Shown here: one piece after another, positions 12,633 through 24,212 of the stretch
Layout of the letters: each line of letters starts with the position of its first letter
Numbering within the stretch: the first letter of the stretch is position 1
Source of the DNA: Orobanche coerulescens
Lineage: Eukaryota; Streptophyta; Magnoliopsida; Lamiales; Orobanchaceae
Direction of reading: 5' to 3'
DNA length: 64,000 bases
Assembly: GCA_033398695.1 (NCBI GenBank)
Contig: CM065812.1
Coordinates: forward strand, 141,056,858 to 141,120,857
Notes under the pieces: generated by a model
Told to the model about the DNA's origin: nothing
Database searches by the model: none
The model's input: only the letters and a program-made list of their open reading frames with translations
Made by a program: the position numbers and the translations under genes

Positions 12633-13755
12633 TTATGGCCTAATTAATAATGATTTTAAAAATATATTTTATTTTAAGTCCAATTGAATGTGTTGGCCCA
12701 AGTCATTTTCCTAGACCAATTAAAATTATATCCTAAACCTAACTCAAATAGTATAAATATTGTATTTTATACTGCAGCCAATATACTCAATACACAAAAT
12801 TTTTATTAACACAAAATACTCCTGTAAATCGTCTACCCTTACCATCATCTCCTTCAGATCTTCTTCTCAATGATCAAAGGTAAACTTCAGCTTTACTGAG
12901 AGTTTTTATTCTTAGTTTTATTTTTATTTTATGTTTCTAATCAAAACATAACCTATCGACCCGTCAACCTTAGAATTTCCTTAACCCAGTTTAAATCCCA
13001 ATCTGAGTTATGTAAATCCATCAACTCAATTCATCAGCAATTCCCTCGGACCTAGATCCCAAATTCAGAAATCGAAATCATAACAACCATAGCATCTCCG
13101 CCGTCTCCGGTCAGAGCACCCAGAGCCACCACATCTGTTCAATCGGACCGAATTAGTCATATCACCCCATAACCAACCTTTTTCCTCGGCCAAATCTGAG
13201 TCAACAATCAAATCCGGAAACCCCAGTTTTGAACCCCGACCACTCGATTTCAGCCACCTTCACTCCATCGCTAGCCGCCTTGCCAAAGTCGTTGCCGCCG
13301 TCCGCGCACGGCTTCCTTAGGTAATCGATTCATGTTGACGGATGTGTGTAATCTTGGACATGTGACGAGAGAATTATTTGGAGAAAGAGGGTGATTTTGG
13401 GTTTCTAGGGAGAGAGGCATTAACTGAGAGGATAGAGAGAGAGAGAGGGACTCGGTCGGGGGGTAAGAAATGAGAGTCGGCCGACTGGTATGTTAGAAGG
13501 GTTTTATACCCAGCTTTTTTTAGGGTCATTCAAATGAGTCCCCCATGTTCCAGACTTTTCGATTTGACCCCAAATCAACTCTTCAGTCTATTCAATTTCA
13601 GCCCCCATATAGTTAATTCTTATGGATTAACCCCAATCAGCTTTATAACTCTTCCAATTTCAGTCCTTAATATATAGTTCCTTCAATTTTACTTCAATCA
13701 GTTTTTCAATAATTAAAATCCAGCCTTATTCATCCAAGCCATTAAATATGTTAAC
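12633..13755. other. Unassigned DNA with (GA)n microsatellite
   Basis: No convincing coding frame. A TATA-like AGTATAAATATTG lies near 12750, a pyrimidine-rich leader-like stretch near 12830, a CCG-rich block near 13090-13320 and a GA microsatellite near 13430-13452. It could be a decayed gene 5' region or the flank of an unrecognised transposon. Nothing decides between these. Confidence 0.4.
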
Positions 13756-13768
13756 TTTTCAAACAATA
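13756..13768. repeat. LINE target-site duplication, 3' side
   Basis: TTTTCAAACAATA here is identical to 15311-15323 and brackets the LINE. Confidence 0.9.
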
Positions 13769-15310
13769 CAACAACAACAACATCTAAGCCTTAGTCCTAA
13801 AATGATTTGGGGTCGACTAACATGAATCAAACTTTAAAACCGTCAATAATTGTTACATAAATATCATAAAAGCAGAAAAAGAGGGAAAAAGTAGAGAAAA
13901 AAGCAAATAAAAAAAGAGAATGAATGTTAAAAAAATGAAAAATTTTGAAAAATAAATTAACAGATAACATATAATAGGAATAAAAATACAGAAAAAAAGA
14001 ATCAGATTCCATCCACCATCCGTATTCTTTCCCGCCACATTTGCCTCTCTATCACCATACGTTCTCCAATTCCAAGAAACCGCATATCATTTTCAATCAT
14101 CTTTATTCAAGTTTTCTTGGGTCTTCATCTACCTTTCACAATATTACTTGTTCCCCAACTTTTTAGCCTACTCACTGGGGCATCAACAGGTCTTCTTCTC
14201 ACATGACCAAACCATCATAATCGATTCTCCATCATCTTATCTTCTATAGCCGCAACTCTTACCTTCTCTCTAATCACCTCATTTCTCAGCCGAGCCTTTT
14301 TTGTATGACCACACATCCATCGTAACATGCGCATCTCCACCACATTCATCTTTTGAGCGTGACACTCTTTTACAGCCTAACACTCGGTGCCATATAACAG
14401 CGCAGGCCCAATTGTCATGCCATAAAATTTACCCTTTAATCTATGAGGCATGTCAGGATCACATAAAACTCCTGTGGCACTCTTCCACTTCAACCACCCG
14501 GCCTTTATTCTGTGAGCCACATCACCATCTAGCTCTCCATCCGTTTGGATAATAGATCCAAGATACTTAAAGAAAGTGGATCCATGAACAACTTTCCCAT
14601 CAAATGTGATCATCCCCGTCTCTCTATCACTGTTTTCGCTAAACCTACACTCCATATATTCAGTCTTACTTCTGCTCAGCCTAAAGTCTCGAGCTTCCAA
14701 AGTATGTCCAAAGTTCCAATTTCTGTTGCACTCCAACCTTCGTTTCATCAATCAACACAATATCATCTGCGAACATCATACACCACGGAACGTCATTTTG
14801 ATTTTCTCTTATCAATTCGTCCATGACTATGACAAAGAGAAAAGGACTAAGAGAAGATCCTTGATGCACCCCAACTGTAATAGGGAATTCTTCTGTCCTC
14901 CCAACATTAGTACGTACACTTGTACTAGCTCCCTCATACATGTCCTTTACAATGTCAATATATTTCCGCGATACACCCTTCTTTGCTAAGGCCCACCAAA
15001 GTACTTCTCTTGGTACTTTATCATATGCCTTCTCCAAATCAATAAAAACTATATGTAGATCTTTCTTTTCATCTCGATAATGTTCCATCAACTGTCGGAT
15101 AAGATAAATTGCTTCCATGGTCGATCTTCCAGGCATAAATCCAAACTGATTTTCTGTTATCTTCACACATTTCCTGATCCTTTGTTCAATCACTCGTTCC
15201 CACAACTTCATGGTGTGACTCATTAGTTTAATTCCGCGATAATTAGAACAATCTTGAACATCACCTTTGTTCTTATACAAAGGGACGAGAATACTTTTCC
15301 TCCATACTGA
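13769..15310 (-). mobile_element. RTE-clade LINE, 5'-truncated
   Basis: A reverse transcriptase remnant on the minus strand ends in a 3' tail of CCCCAAATCATTTTAGGAC followed by (TTG)n, the form typical of plant RTE LINEs. The copy is 1542 bp and starts within RT, as expected from incomplete target-primed reverse transcription. Identical 13-bp TSDs flank it, so both insertion edges are well defined. Confidence 0.93.
14002..15310 (-). pseudogene. RTE LINE reverse transcriptase fragment
   Basis: The sequence starts inside RT (YKNKGDVQDCSNYRGIKLMS), includes the FIDLEKAYDKVPRE block, the GVHQGSSLSPFLF block and the catalytic FADD (14762-14773). A frameshift near 14745 moves into the frame continuing through the thumb region. 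A TAG in place of a Trp codon follows near 14377. The C-terminal region runs to a stop at 14002-14004. The endonuclease domain is absent because of 5' truncation. Confidence 0.9.
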
Positions 15311-15323
15311 TTTTCAAACAATA
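15311..15323. repeat. LINE target-site duplication, 5' side
   Basis: TTTTCAAACAATA, identical to 13756-13768. Confidence 0.9.
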
Positions 15324-15785
15324 TTAATATTAATTTACATTATGTCTTGTATATTATTTTCAATTATAGTATTATATTAATAATAAAATATCATTATCTA
15401 TATATAATAACAAGAACTTACATTATCTATAGGGTTGTTCGAGTCAAGCATCTTCATCACATGCAAGTTTAAGTTCTGCAATTTATCCAGGTGTGGGGAA
15501 TTTACTACGCTTCTGTTTATTGTAATTTCTTTATATATTGTCTTGTATGTGCAAGTCAAATCAGTCTGAAGCACTTAAATGTGAAAATCAGTCAGAAGCA
15601 CTTAATTGTGCAAATCTAATAGAATCACTTAAATGTGCAAAGCAGTCAAAAGCATTTAATTGTGCATAAAGCCTTCGGGCTAGCCGATGAGCTTCAGAAT
15701 TAACTTAGATATATTGCGTACCCTCCACACTGAGCGAGTTGAAATCTCACCTCATTTTATAACCCCTTCAGGTTGAGGAGATCGA
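15324..15785. repeat. AT-rich spacer with four ~28-bp tandem units
   Basis: No gene is seen. At about 15556-15666 four units of the form CAGTCTGAAGCACTTAAATGTG (shown here as a consensus with differences between units) are arranged head to tail. The remainder is AT-rich single-copy-looking DNA up to the F element LTR edge. Confidence 0.6.
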
Positions 15786-16601
15786 TATAACGCCCCCAAA
15801 TCCTATTGGGTTATTACAGTGACGTGGACCCCACACCAGGAGATCCACCAGGCGAACAAAAATAAATTACATCAAACTAACCAACAAGGGAAATCACAAT
15901 CCCTACTATGATATCCGGCATAATATTACGATAACGAATTTCAATGACAACGAAGGGCCTATATGGCCAAAACAAAAATACAACAACATCTATGAGCCCT
16001 GCTCGGATAACACAAAATAACGACAACTGGCAAAGTGGATAATACTCCCAACTGACTGACCAACATGAACACCGAAACAACTCGGGACTAGTATGGCTCG
16101 AATTCCTCGTCGCCATCGTCATGCCCATATGTCTTAACTCCCTCCTCGCACATACATAAAACATGAAAACATGTTCCGCCCCCATGGGGTCAGTTATCCA
16201 GATAATGAATATCAAATACATATACTACATGATATGCATCAAAAGGCAAAACAAATGGTACAACAATTATAATACGAGATGCTCAAGGTAAGAACCAAGC
16301 ATTCGTGAAACACTATGCCCACGACATACGATCAATACCTGCTCAACAGGTTAGAACACAAGTGCCCAATGGCGAATCATCAATATAGAACACAACAACG
16401 AATTACCTGAAGGTAAACCAAATCAAAGCTGAAATAGATACAAACTACAATTCCCGAAGGCTCAAACGGAAACACTTATACATCACACATGGCCTAAAAG
16501 CCCTCAGCCGAAGTTGCAAAATGTCACAATAGCCTGAAAGCGACTCAGCTGAAGCTGCAAATCATCACAATATCCTGAATCCAAACAGCCCGAAGATGTA
16601 T
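15786..16601 (-). mobile_element. F 3' LTR, terminal segment
   Basis: Similar to the F 5' LTR end at 33731. The terminus reads TATAACGCC where TGTAACGCC is expected, a G-to-A change in the terminal dinucleotide. It continues after the C insertion at 25565; joining across C restores an uninterrupted match with 34540-34560. Confidence 0.85.
16597..16601. repeat. TSD of element C, left
   Basis: TGTAT, matching 25560-25564. Confidence 0.9.
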
Positions 16602-17175
16602 TGTAATATCCGCAAATTCGATTTCCGATAATTTTTATTTTTTGGCGAAAGTCCGTTTTTATGACTTGCTTGGGACCGTTTCGTCATCCTGAGAATGATT
16701 AATTCTACACTTTTTGACATCCGAGTTCGTTTCGGAGTTGTTTTGTTGAGTTCCGTGCTTTTTAGCGACTTTTCCGCTCTTGAGTCGACTCTTGCGAATC
16801 TCGTTCAAAACTGCTTTTTCGAGTTTCCTGTAAGTCTATTTAACTTTGTTAGATGTGTTATGAACTTCGGTTTGGTTATTCGATCACGTATCGTGATTTC
16901 CGGGCGTTTTGGGCCATTTTGTAATTTACCCAAAGTTATGGGTATCCGTATCTGTATTTGTTGTCTCGACCCTTTTCTTGGTCGCGTATGATTAATTATT
17001 GCATTACGTTTTCATTTCGAGTCGTTGATGTCGTCCGCGAACTTTTCGTCGTGTTCGTTCCGTGCGTTTTCGGAAATCGAGGCGTCGGTTCGTGGCGGCT
17101 GAGCAGCTGGCTGGACCGGTGCGGCACTGTCGGAAGTGCTGGGCACTGGCCGAGAAGGCACGGCAGGAACCGGCG

Positions 17176-17574
17176 TAGCGCACGCTACGGCCGGGACGCT
17201 GCGCGCGCTAGCTCGGCAGTGTAGCGCACGCTGTCGAGTCAGCCCAGCGTACGCTATCGGGCCTGGGCAGAGGGATTCTGAGGTTCTGGACTCGGGTAGG
17301 ATCGGCAGGTAGCGCACGCCATCGCTTGGCCGTGGCGCACGCTAACCGGCAGGGGTAGCGCACGCTGTCGGCCGACTAGCGTACGTTACCGGGATGAGTT
17401 TGTTAGTCCAGAGGCTACTGGACAGGTCGGCCAGCGCGCGCAGGCTTCCGGCCGTAGCGCACGCTAGCGGGAGTCGGGCGGACAAGTCATGGTCGGCAGA
17501 ATTGGTCGGTGGTGCCGGGTCATGCGGGCCATGGCCGAGAGTGCTGGGCCGATACTGGCCGATAGCGCACGCTA
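17176..17574 (+). promoter_or_regulatory. Palindrome array of C 5' LTR
   Basis: TAGCGCACGCTA-type motifs start at 17176, 17199, 17222, 17245, then 17310, 17333, 17356, 17377, then 17432, 17455, then 17563. Spacings inside groups are 23, 23, 23; 23, 23, 21; 23. The TATA box follows the last motif by about 13 bp. Confidence 0.8.
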
Positions 17575-18183
17575 GTTCCGGCCCAGTATATAAATGACAG
17601 AGCAGCCACTTTTTCATTCATTTTTCATTGCCTTTCTCTTCGGTCCGCGGCTGGAGCTTTGAAGGAGATGAAGCCATGTTGTTAAACAACAAATCCATGA
17701 AGTTTCTGGGTTTATATCACCGATCAATCATCCTATAACGTTCTTTGATCTAGCGAATCAAGGTTAGATCTTTAGAACCCTACTTTTGGGGAGATTTGGG
17801 GATTTTCTCGTTTTTGTCCGATTCATTCCGTTTTGCTGAGTAATTCATGATGAATATGATTAATCTTGTTGGTATTCTTAGTTTCCCTACGGATTCATGG
17901 TATATTTCGTGATTTTTACGAAATCGAGAGGGTTTGGTTGTGGTCCGCCCTCGTTGTCGTTTTTATACGAATATTCATGAATCGTAGGCGGGTTTCTGGG
18001 TGTATTCCAATTCTGTATTCGTTTAGAATCGGTTGTGATTGTATTCTTCGAATCGTTAGGTTCGGTTTCGATGGTTCCTAGCATTCGTCAGTGACTTTCC
18101 ATTCCGTTCATTGCGTCGTCGACTATTCAAGGCAAGTATATATTCATGATTGTACGTTCTCGACTTTGAAAGTAAGTTATATT

Positions 18184-18372
18184 GATGGCATGATATGAAC
18201 GAACCGTTTCCACGGCATTCATATATGTATTGTTGGCATGATATGAACGAACCGTTTCCACGGCATTCATATATGTATGGATGGCATGATATGAACGAAC
18301 CGTTTCCACGGCATTCATATATGTGTTGACGGATGATATGAACGAACCGTTTCCACGGCATTCATATACGTC
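18184..18372 (+). repeat. Four 49-bp tandem repeats in C 5' LTR
   Basis: Units start at about 18184, 18233, 18282 and 18330, each carrying GATATGAACGAACCGTTTCC followed by a TTCATATA segment. The ATATGAA and TTCATAT parts are inverted, so each unit could fold as a hairpin. The array lies downstream of the TATA box, hence in transcribed sequence. Confidence 0.9.
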
Positions 18373-18921
18373 TTGATGTGATACTATGAGATTTAGTTAT
18401 TCCGGAATACTAGTCTTAAATTGATGAATTGACGGTTATATTTACTTTATTGTCGAGGAGTATTGTGTTTCATACTTGATATACTTGCACTAGCTATTCG
18501 ATGGCTAACCCCTTTATGGGGGAAATACTTTTTATGTATTTCAGGTTCCAAGAGAGCGGACAGGCGGGTATCGGGTCGGCATGAAGATGATGGGCAAGTG
18601 TGATACTGTGTCTTGTATCTGGTTATCTTTTCGGATTCCTCCATTCAGTATTGTTGTACTGGAATGGATTTTGAATACTCGAGTATTGTATTTCAGTTTC
18701 CTTGATGTTCCGGCCTGTGTTGCCGAGGTATTGAATTGTGCGGTGATGTATATGGTTTCATTGGTTATGAGTATTTTGAATACCATTTGTATCGTCTTTC
18801 TTTCCATTGTATGTAAACCTTCTCGGTCAAGTTTTATAGTTCCGCATATGTTTAGCCTTGTGGGTCCCACGGCGGGGCTCACGGCGCTGTAATATACCCT
18901 GAATAACTTAGGGGTGTTACA

Positions 18922-18940
18922 GAATATGGTATCGGAGCTT
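18922..18940 (+). promoter_or_regulatory. Primer-binding site of C
   Basis: Immediately after the 5' LTR: GAATATGGTATCGGAGC. TGGTATCNGAGC is the usual initiator-Met tRNA-type PBS of plant gypsy elements. Confidence 0.75.
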
Positions 18941-19452
18941 AGGTTTATGGATACCTAGGCTGTTGGTCTTTTGGGTCGATTGAGTCGTCAATTGCCCACA
19001 GTATCACTACTCTGCCATCATCACAGTGCGGCCGGTACTTGTAAGTCCTCTCACTCTTCTTGTATTTTTCTTAATCGTTTCGTTTATAGCTTGGTATTCT
19101 TGGGATTTGGTCACTTCGAGAATGTGCGATTTGAATTATACTTACGCACGTGTGTGCCCTTCAGAATGTTGGCTGAAAGTAGGAAGAATCATGCCCGTGG
19201 TCACGGACGTGAACTCTTCCTTGAGATTTTGTTAAGTTGCTAATTGCGATATTGGTGTGTATCGGTATTATGTCGAGACTTTGTTTAGAAGTCGTATGCT
19301 AGTATCACGGGAGATCTTCGACTTCACAGACTTGTAAGTATGTTGTTCGGATTATTCGATAATTCTTGGTGAATTTGAATTTCCGTTGAAATGTTGTTTG
19401 TGCGAGTGATTGCAAGTTTCGAGGACGAAACTTATTTTTAAGGGGGGTAGAG

Positions 19453-20965
19453 TGTAATACCCTGATTTTTCAGATATATTTTTTTTTTCGCTCAATTGTT
19501 GGATGTCGTTGATGGATAATTGTGCTTGAGGATGATGTGAACGTATGACAATGTTGTTGAATGCGTATATGTATTCATTGTGCCGTAGGATCGTTTGGTA
19601 TGTCGAGATGTTGGTAGAAAATAGCGGAAAATGGCTAAGTACAGCTACGTTAGCGCACGCTACAGGGTATGCCTAGCGCGCGCTAAGATATATACTTAGC
19701 GTACGCTATGGTGCATACTTAGCGCACGCTAAGAGGTTCGGTTACGTACGCTAAGGAGGACCCCTAATGTATGTAACGACTTGCTGGGTTAGTTGGGTTA
19801 GTTCCGGAAGGTGACCGATAGGTAGGCCCAGGTTGACTTTTATATTCAGTTAGCGAACGCTAACGCATGTTGGTTAGCGCACGCTAACATCAGATCGCCA
19901 ATAATGGAATCTTAGCTTTCAGCGGGTGGACCCGGCCATGTTCGACGCGTGTCCAGATAAGGTCAGCGAGTGTTTGTCGTGTAGAGCTAGCGCACGCTTA
20001 AACCGTATGATTAGCGCACGCTAATTCCATATCGGTCAAAGGAATCCCGGTAATCATGGATGCTTTCGGTATGTGGGGGCACAATATTGTAGCAAGTCAA
20101 CGACGATTAGCGCGCGTTAAGGTCGAGGAATAGCGCACGCTACTGAGCATTTCACTGTAGCAAGTCAACGCCTGTTAGCGTACGCTAATGCATGGGCATT
20201 ACGTACGTTAGATGAATTTCGAAGCAATGTAGTAGCTTCTGGACTGCCCGATAGCGCACGCTATCAAGGAAGGATAGCGCACGCTAGTCCTGTAGCGCAC
20301 GCTAAATATAAGGTCTAGCGCGCGCTAGTGATGTGTTTTATGGAGAGGATAGACGAGTGCTGAGAGGCATTTTGTCCATTCTCCTTCCTTCAGTCAATAG
20401 AGAGAACCTTGGGAAGTACTTGAAGTTCCTAAACATTGAGAGATGATTCTCTTAAACAAGATTAAGATGGAGAGCTCGGATTTAAGTATTGTTCTTGAAG
20501 TTTTTGATGATTCTTGGAATGGAGTTCAATTATTCTTCTTCGTGGTTCGTCCATACAAGGTAATCCTCGTATCCCTTTGATAGTGGTTCGTTTTTTTAAG
20601 GATTACTACTTGGGAGGGAGTATGTTGGGAATCGTGTATTTTGATGTTCGTCTTATTTCAATGTAAATGCATAAATTGGACTGTACTTTTATCCGCTGCG
20701 TGAGTATTTTGAAATGGCTTTTGGTATTTTGCCAACTGAATTTTATTTTGTAAAACCGATTCCCTAAACTGAGTTTTTGGCATTTTGGCCTTGATCGTTT
20801 TGACGGTATTTGGAAAATGATTTTTTTTTAGTATTTGAAAAATATTACCGTCATCGGTCTTTTTGGCATTTTTGAAATGATGTGGAAAATTGTGCTTAGC
20901 CTGGTAAATCCTTGTGAGAAGGGTTTACGGCGTGTAATATTCCCAGGAGGATCTGGGGTGTTACA
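19453..20965 (+). mobile_element. Embedded H-related LTR inside C
   Basis: TGTAATACCCTG at 19453 follows an H-like polypurine tract and the end GGGGTGTTACA at 20965 is followed by a PBS-like sequence. It carries 19 or so palindromes, a possible donor CATACAAG/GTAATCC near 20558, and a 3' part similar to the H LTR end (TTATCCGCTGCGTG, then TATTACCGTCATC). At 1.5 kb it is a third the size of an H LTR. Confidence 0.75.
19651..20327 (+). promoter_or_regulatory. Palindrome array of embedded LTR, most regular in the window
   Basis: Motif starts: 19651, 19674, 19697, 19720, 19742, 19765 (steps 23, 23, 23, 22, 23); 19851, 19875; 19988, 20012; 20108, 20131; 20176, 20199; 20252, 20275, 20293, 20316 (steps 23, 18, 23). 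Spacers between motifs are unrelated in sequence. Confidence 0.85.
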
Positions 20966-23207
20966 ATTATGGTATCTGGTGATAATGTTATACGAGATTT
21001 ATTGGAATTGTAATAAGAGATTTCGGATGTTGATATGATTATTGAGATCTTCTTCATATGATGATAACGGTATTGTTGCGATTCTTAAGGTTGTATGAAT
21101 GGCATGATGAAGAAAATGGTAACATGGAGATATATATACCTCGGATATGTTGTTCTGAACGGGATTTCGGATATTTCGTGTTCTTGAAGAACTCTTGAAT
21201 TATACGAGGTGATGAAAATTTTTTAAGAAGTGTTGATGTTTTGAAAATGAATATGGAATATTCATATCTAGAGCTAAACTATGTGTTTGAAATAATATTC
21301 GTATAGGAATACGAATGTGATTATGAGTTTGATGAGACTATTATTCATCTCTGAATTTGGAAGCCCATACGTATGGAGCAAATGTTCAAGTCGAATGATT
21401 GGACTATTTGATAACCTTTTTAATAGGATTATCTATTGTTTTGAACCAGTCGGAAGATTCGAATTGATGACGGTCATAAGTAAATTTTAACGATGGAATT
21501 ACGAGAAGGGAACCTTATCAATTCGTATTTAAGAATTGAGTTTGGAACATTTAGACCCTTATTATTGGTCCTAATTAGTTGCTGATATGATCATCATATT
21601 TCGACTCGTATTGTGGACAGGATTTGTAAGTGACTGAGTTGGATTGTTCAGACTGTGATTAGTCGAGATATGGTGAAACGATTGAGTTTGTGGTTTGGTG
21701 GTATTGATATTGGTCGTCATCGAACCTGTTGATTAGTAATCCTTCGTTTTACAATAAGATATGATGTTTGATCGTGAATTATGACTATTGTGTTGCGGTT
21801 AAGGTTGAAGGGTTCGTAGATTAACTTGGTCGAGACTGAGGAATTCGTAAGACGAAATCAACTGAATTGGTAACAGTTCGTTGTATTGATATCGAGGCAA
21901 GTTTTATACTCGTACTAATCAATGAGACTAATGTTATCGTGTAGGTGTTCGAATGTGTGTATCATTTCGAGACTTGGACTCCTTATGATTGTATTGATAT
22001 CAGGGGATTGTTTGATACGACACCCGTCGACAAATTATGCCGAATGTTATTGTTGTTCGTAAACGGCCTATTGAAGGCATTGATGTATTCGAATTTCATC
22101 TTCATTATCGGTAACTGATTTAAATGTGCCGAGACATCCGTTGTACCGTTGTTATCGAGTTACCGTTCTAAGGTAACCGAAGTATTGAATTGGGACTGTC
22201 GAAGATAGTTCCCATCCGTTGAGTCGTTATCGATTGGTCGTTCGAAGACAATCGAGATATTGAATGGGGATCGCCGAGGATAGTGCCCATCTGTGAGTTA
22301 TTATTGTCGTGTTGGCCGACTCAAGGCAGCACACTATTATTCTGGTGAACTCGGTAATTTTATGATCGTTGAGGGTGAAGGATTTCCCGAATTGTGGTGT
22401 TGTGGTTATTGCCGTGCTAATCGGTCCTTAGGGATTCTGATCCCAGGATGGTTGTTTTGAATATCGTTGGTCGTGTCGATCTTTCATTATTCGTGTGTCA
22501 TCGTTCACTTGGTGAGTCGTATGATCCGTAACGGGTATTTTATCCTTTGAGTTTCGTTGTCATGTTGTATCATGGCATATCTGGAATCATGTCTGCGTGC
22601 CGATTGGTTATGTGTAGGATTTTTAGCCAGGAACTCGATGGTCATGCGTGGGTGTTTCTGCATTGGACCGTGCACACGAGACGTAGTTCTTGAGGCTAAT
22701 TAGGTACATTGTCACACGTATATTCTGGATTCCGTATATGCGGTGGACATGTGCACGGACACATTTTCGGATCGGGCGTGCTGTGATGTCCCTCTTGAGA
22801 CTTATTGTTTGGTCGTTCGTAGTCCATGTTGTATGTGGATATGTCCGACGATTTGCGGCTGGTTGTTCATACGCCGAGGGGTATGTCCGACAGTCAGGTT
22901 TGCTTCTTTGAGATCTGTATTGTGATGATTTACAGCTTTAGGCTGTTCGGCTTTCAGGCCATCGTGATATACAGCTTTGGCTGAGGGGTTTTCAGGCCAT
23001 TGTGATGTATTGGTATTTTTGTTGGAGCCTTCAGGCATTATGATTCGTATTTACTTCAGCGTTGGCTTGGATTACCTTCGGGTAATGTATTGTTGTGTTG
23101 CTTATAACGTTTCGCCGTTGGGCGTAAGTTATGCGTTTCTTGTGTATCTCGTTGAGTTTTCCTGGCGGGATATTGCTTCTCCCTAGTTGTTTCAAGTTTC
23201 GGGACGA

Positions 23208-23230
23208 AACTTCTTTTAAGGAGGGTAGAA
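23208..23230 (+). promoter_or_regulatory. Polypurine tract of C
   Basis: ACGAAACTTCTTTTAAGGAG and GGTAGAA immediately precede the 3' LTR TGTAATATCC, the position where plus-strand cDNA priming occurs. Confidence 0.8.
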
Positions 23231-23796
23231 TGTAATATCCGCAAATTCGATTTCCGGTAATTTTTCTTTTTTGGCGAAAGTCCGTTTTTACGACTTGCTT
23301 GGGACCGTTTCGTCATCCTGAGAATGATTAATTCTACACTTTTTGACATCCGAGTTTGTTTCGGGGTCGTTTTGTTGAGTTCCGTGCTTTTTAGCGACTT
23401 TTCCGCTCTTGAGTCGATTCTTGCGAATCTCGTTCAAAACTGCTGTTTCGAGTTTCCTGTAAGTATGTTTAACTTTGTTAGACGTGTTATGAACTTCGGT
23501 TTGGTTATTCGAGCACGTATCTTGATTTTCGGGCGTTTTGGGTCATTTTGTAATTTACCCAAAGTTATGGGTATCTGTATCTGTATTTGTTGTCTCGACC
23601 CTTTTCTTGGTCGCGTATGATTAATTATTGCATTACATTTTCATTTCGAGTCGTTGATGTCGTCCGCGAACTTTTCGTCGTGTTCGTTCCGTGCGTTTTC
23701 GGAAATCAAGGTGTCGGGTCGTGGCGGCTGAGCACCGGCCGACCGGTGCGGTAATCGTCAAGTGCCGGGCATCGCCGAGCAGCACGGCAGAACCGG

Positions 23797-24212
23797 CGAG
23801 CGCACGCCACGGCCGGACGGCCGCGCTAGCTCGGCAGGTGTAGCGCACGCCGAGTCACCGGCCAGACGCTATCGGGCCTGGGTAGAGGGATTCTGAGGTT
23901 CTGGACTCGGGTAGAATCGGCAGGTAGCGCACGCTACTGTCGGTCGTGGCGCACGCTAACCAGCAGGGATAGCGCACGCTGTCGTCCGACTAGCGTACAT
24001 TACCGGGATTAGTTTGTTAGTCCAGAGGCTACTGGACAGGTCGGGTAGCGCGCGCAGGCTTCCGGCCGTAGCGCACGCTAGTGGGAGTCGGGCGGACAAG
24101 TCATGGTCGGCAGAATTGGTCGGTGGTGCCGGGTCATGCGGGCCATGGCCGAGAGTGCTGGGCCGATACTGGCCGATAGCGCATGCTAGTCCGGGAAGGC
24201 TAGCGCACGCTA
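23797..24212 (+). promoter_or_regulatory. Palindrome array of C 3' LTR
   Basis: Counterpart of 17176-17574. The first motifs are damaged by indels; intact ones start at 23925, 23947, about 23969, 23991, 24068, 24177 and 24201. Confidence 0.75.

Larger units (their letters stand above)
16602..18921 (+). mobile_element. Element C 5' LTR
   Basis: Starts TGTAATATCCGC and ends GGGTGTTACA. Contains a GC-rich palindrome array (17176-17574), TATATAAAT at 17587-17595, a possible 5' splice site AATCAAG/GTTAG near 17761, a box beginning AAGGCAAGTATATA near 18130 and four 49-bp repeats. Relative to the 3' LTR it lacks one 23-bp unit (palindrome plus spacer) just before the TATA box. Confidence 0.92.
18922..23230 (+). 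other. Non-coding interior of C
   Basis: The first 0.53 kb resembles the H interior, including CTAGTATCACGGGAGATC and the CGAGGACGAAACTTATTTT tail. It is followed by an embedded LTR (19453-20965), a second PBS-like TGGTATCTGGTG, and 2.2 kb resembling H/E LTR bodies: the box near 21893, a 75-bp repeated block at 22090-22340 and the shared module at 22547-22895. The end is CGGGACGAAACTTCTTTTAA plus a purine tract. No long coding frame with known motifs exists. Confidence 0.8.

Noticed and set aside
13090..13330. Host gene exon in the CCG-rich block
   Set aside because: Pyrimidine- and CCG-rich composition resembles a plant 5' exon, but all frames are interrupted and no domain is recognisable.
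16695..16991. 98-residue frame at the start of the C LTR, repeated at 23324
   Set aside because: It is present in both LTRs simply because they are duplicates. It lies upstream of the TATA box and shows no known domain.
17012..17617. Several GC-rich open frames on both strands of the C LTR
   Set aside because: They overlap the palindrome array and promoter, are not preserved in the 3' LTR because of indels, and show no recognisable domain.
18056..18361. Repeat protein with units like YECRGNGSFISCH
   Set aside because: Translation of the 49-bp C LTR repeat. The units fall in shifting contexts and the reading frame has no promoter or gene context of its own.
18922..18940. Possible tRNA gene near TGGTATCGGAGC
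   Set aside because: Only the 3'-end-complementary PBS is present at an LTR border. No cloverleaf or internal promoter boxes are seen.
19651..20327. CRISPR-like regular repeat/spacer pattern
   Set aside because: Repeats are 12-bp palindromes with 11-bp spacers, in several LTR families of plant DNA, with no cas genes. CRISPR repeats and spacers are much longer.
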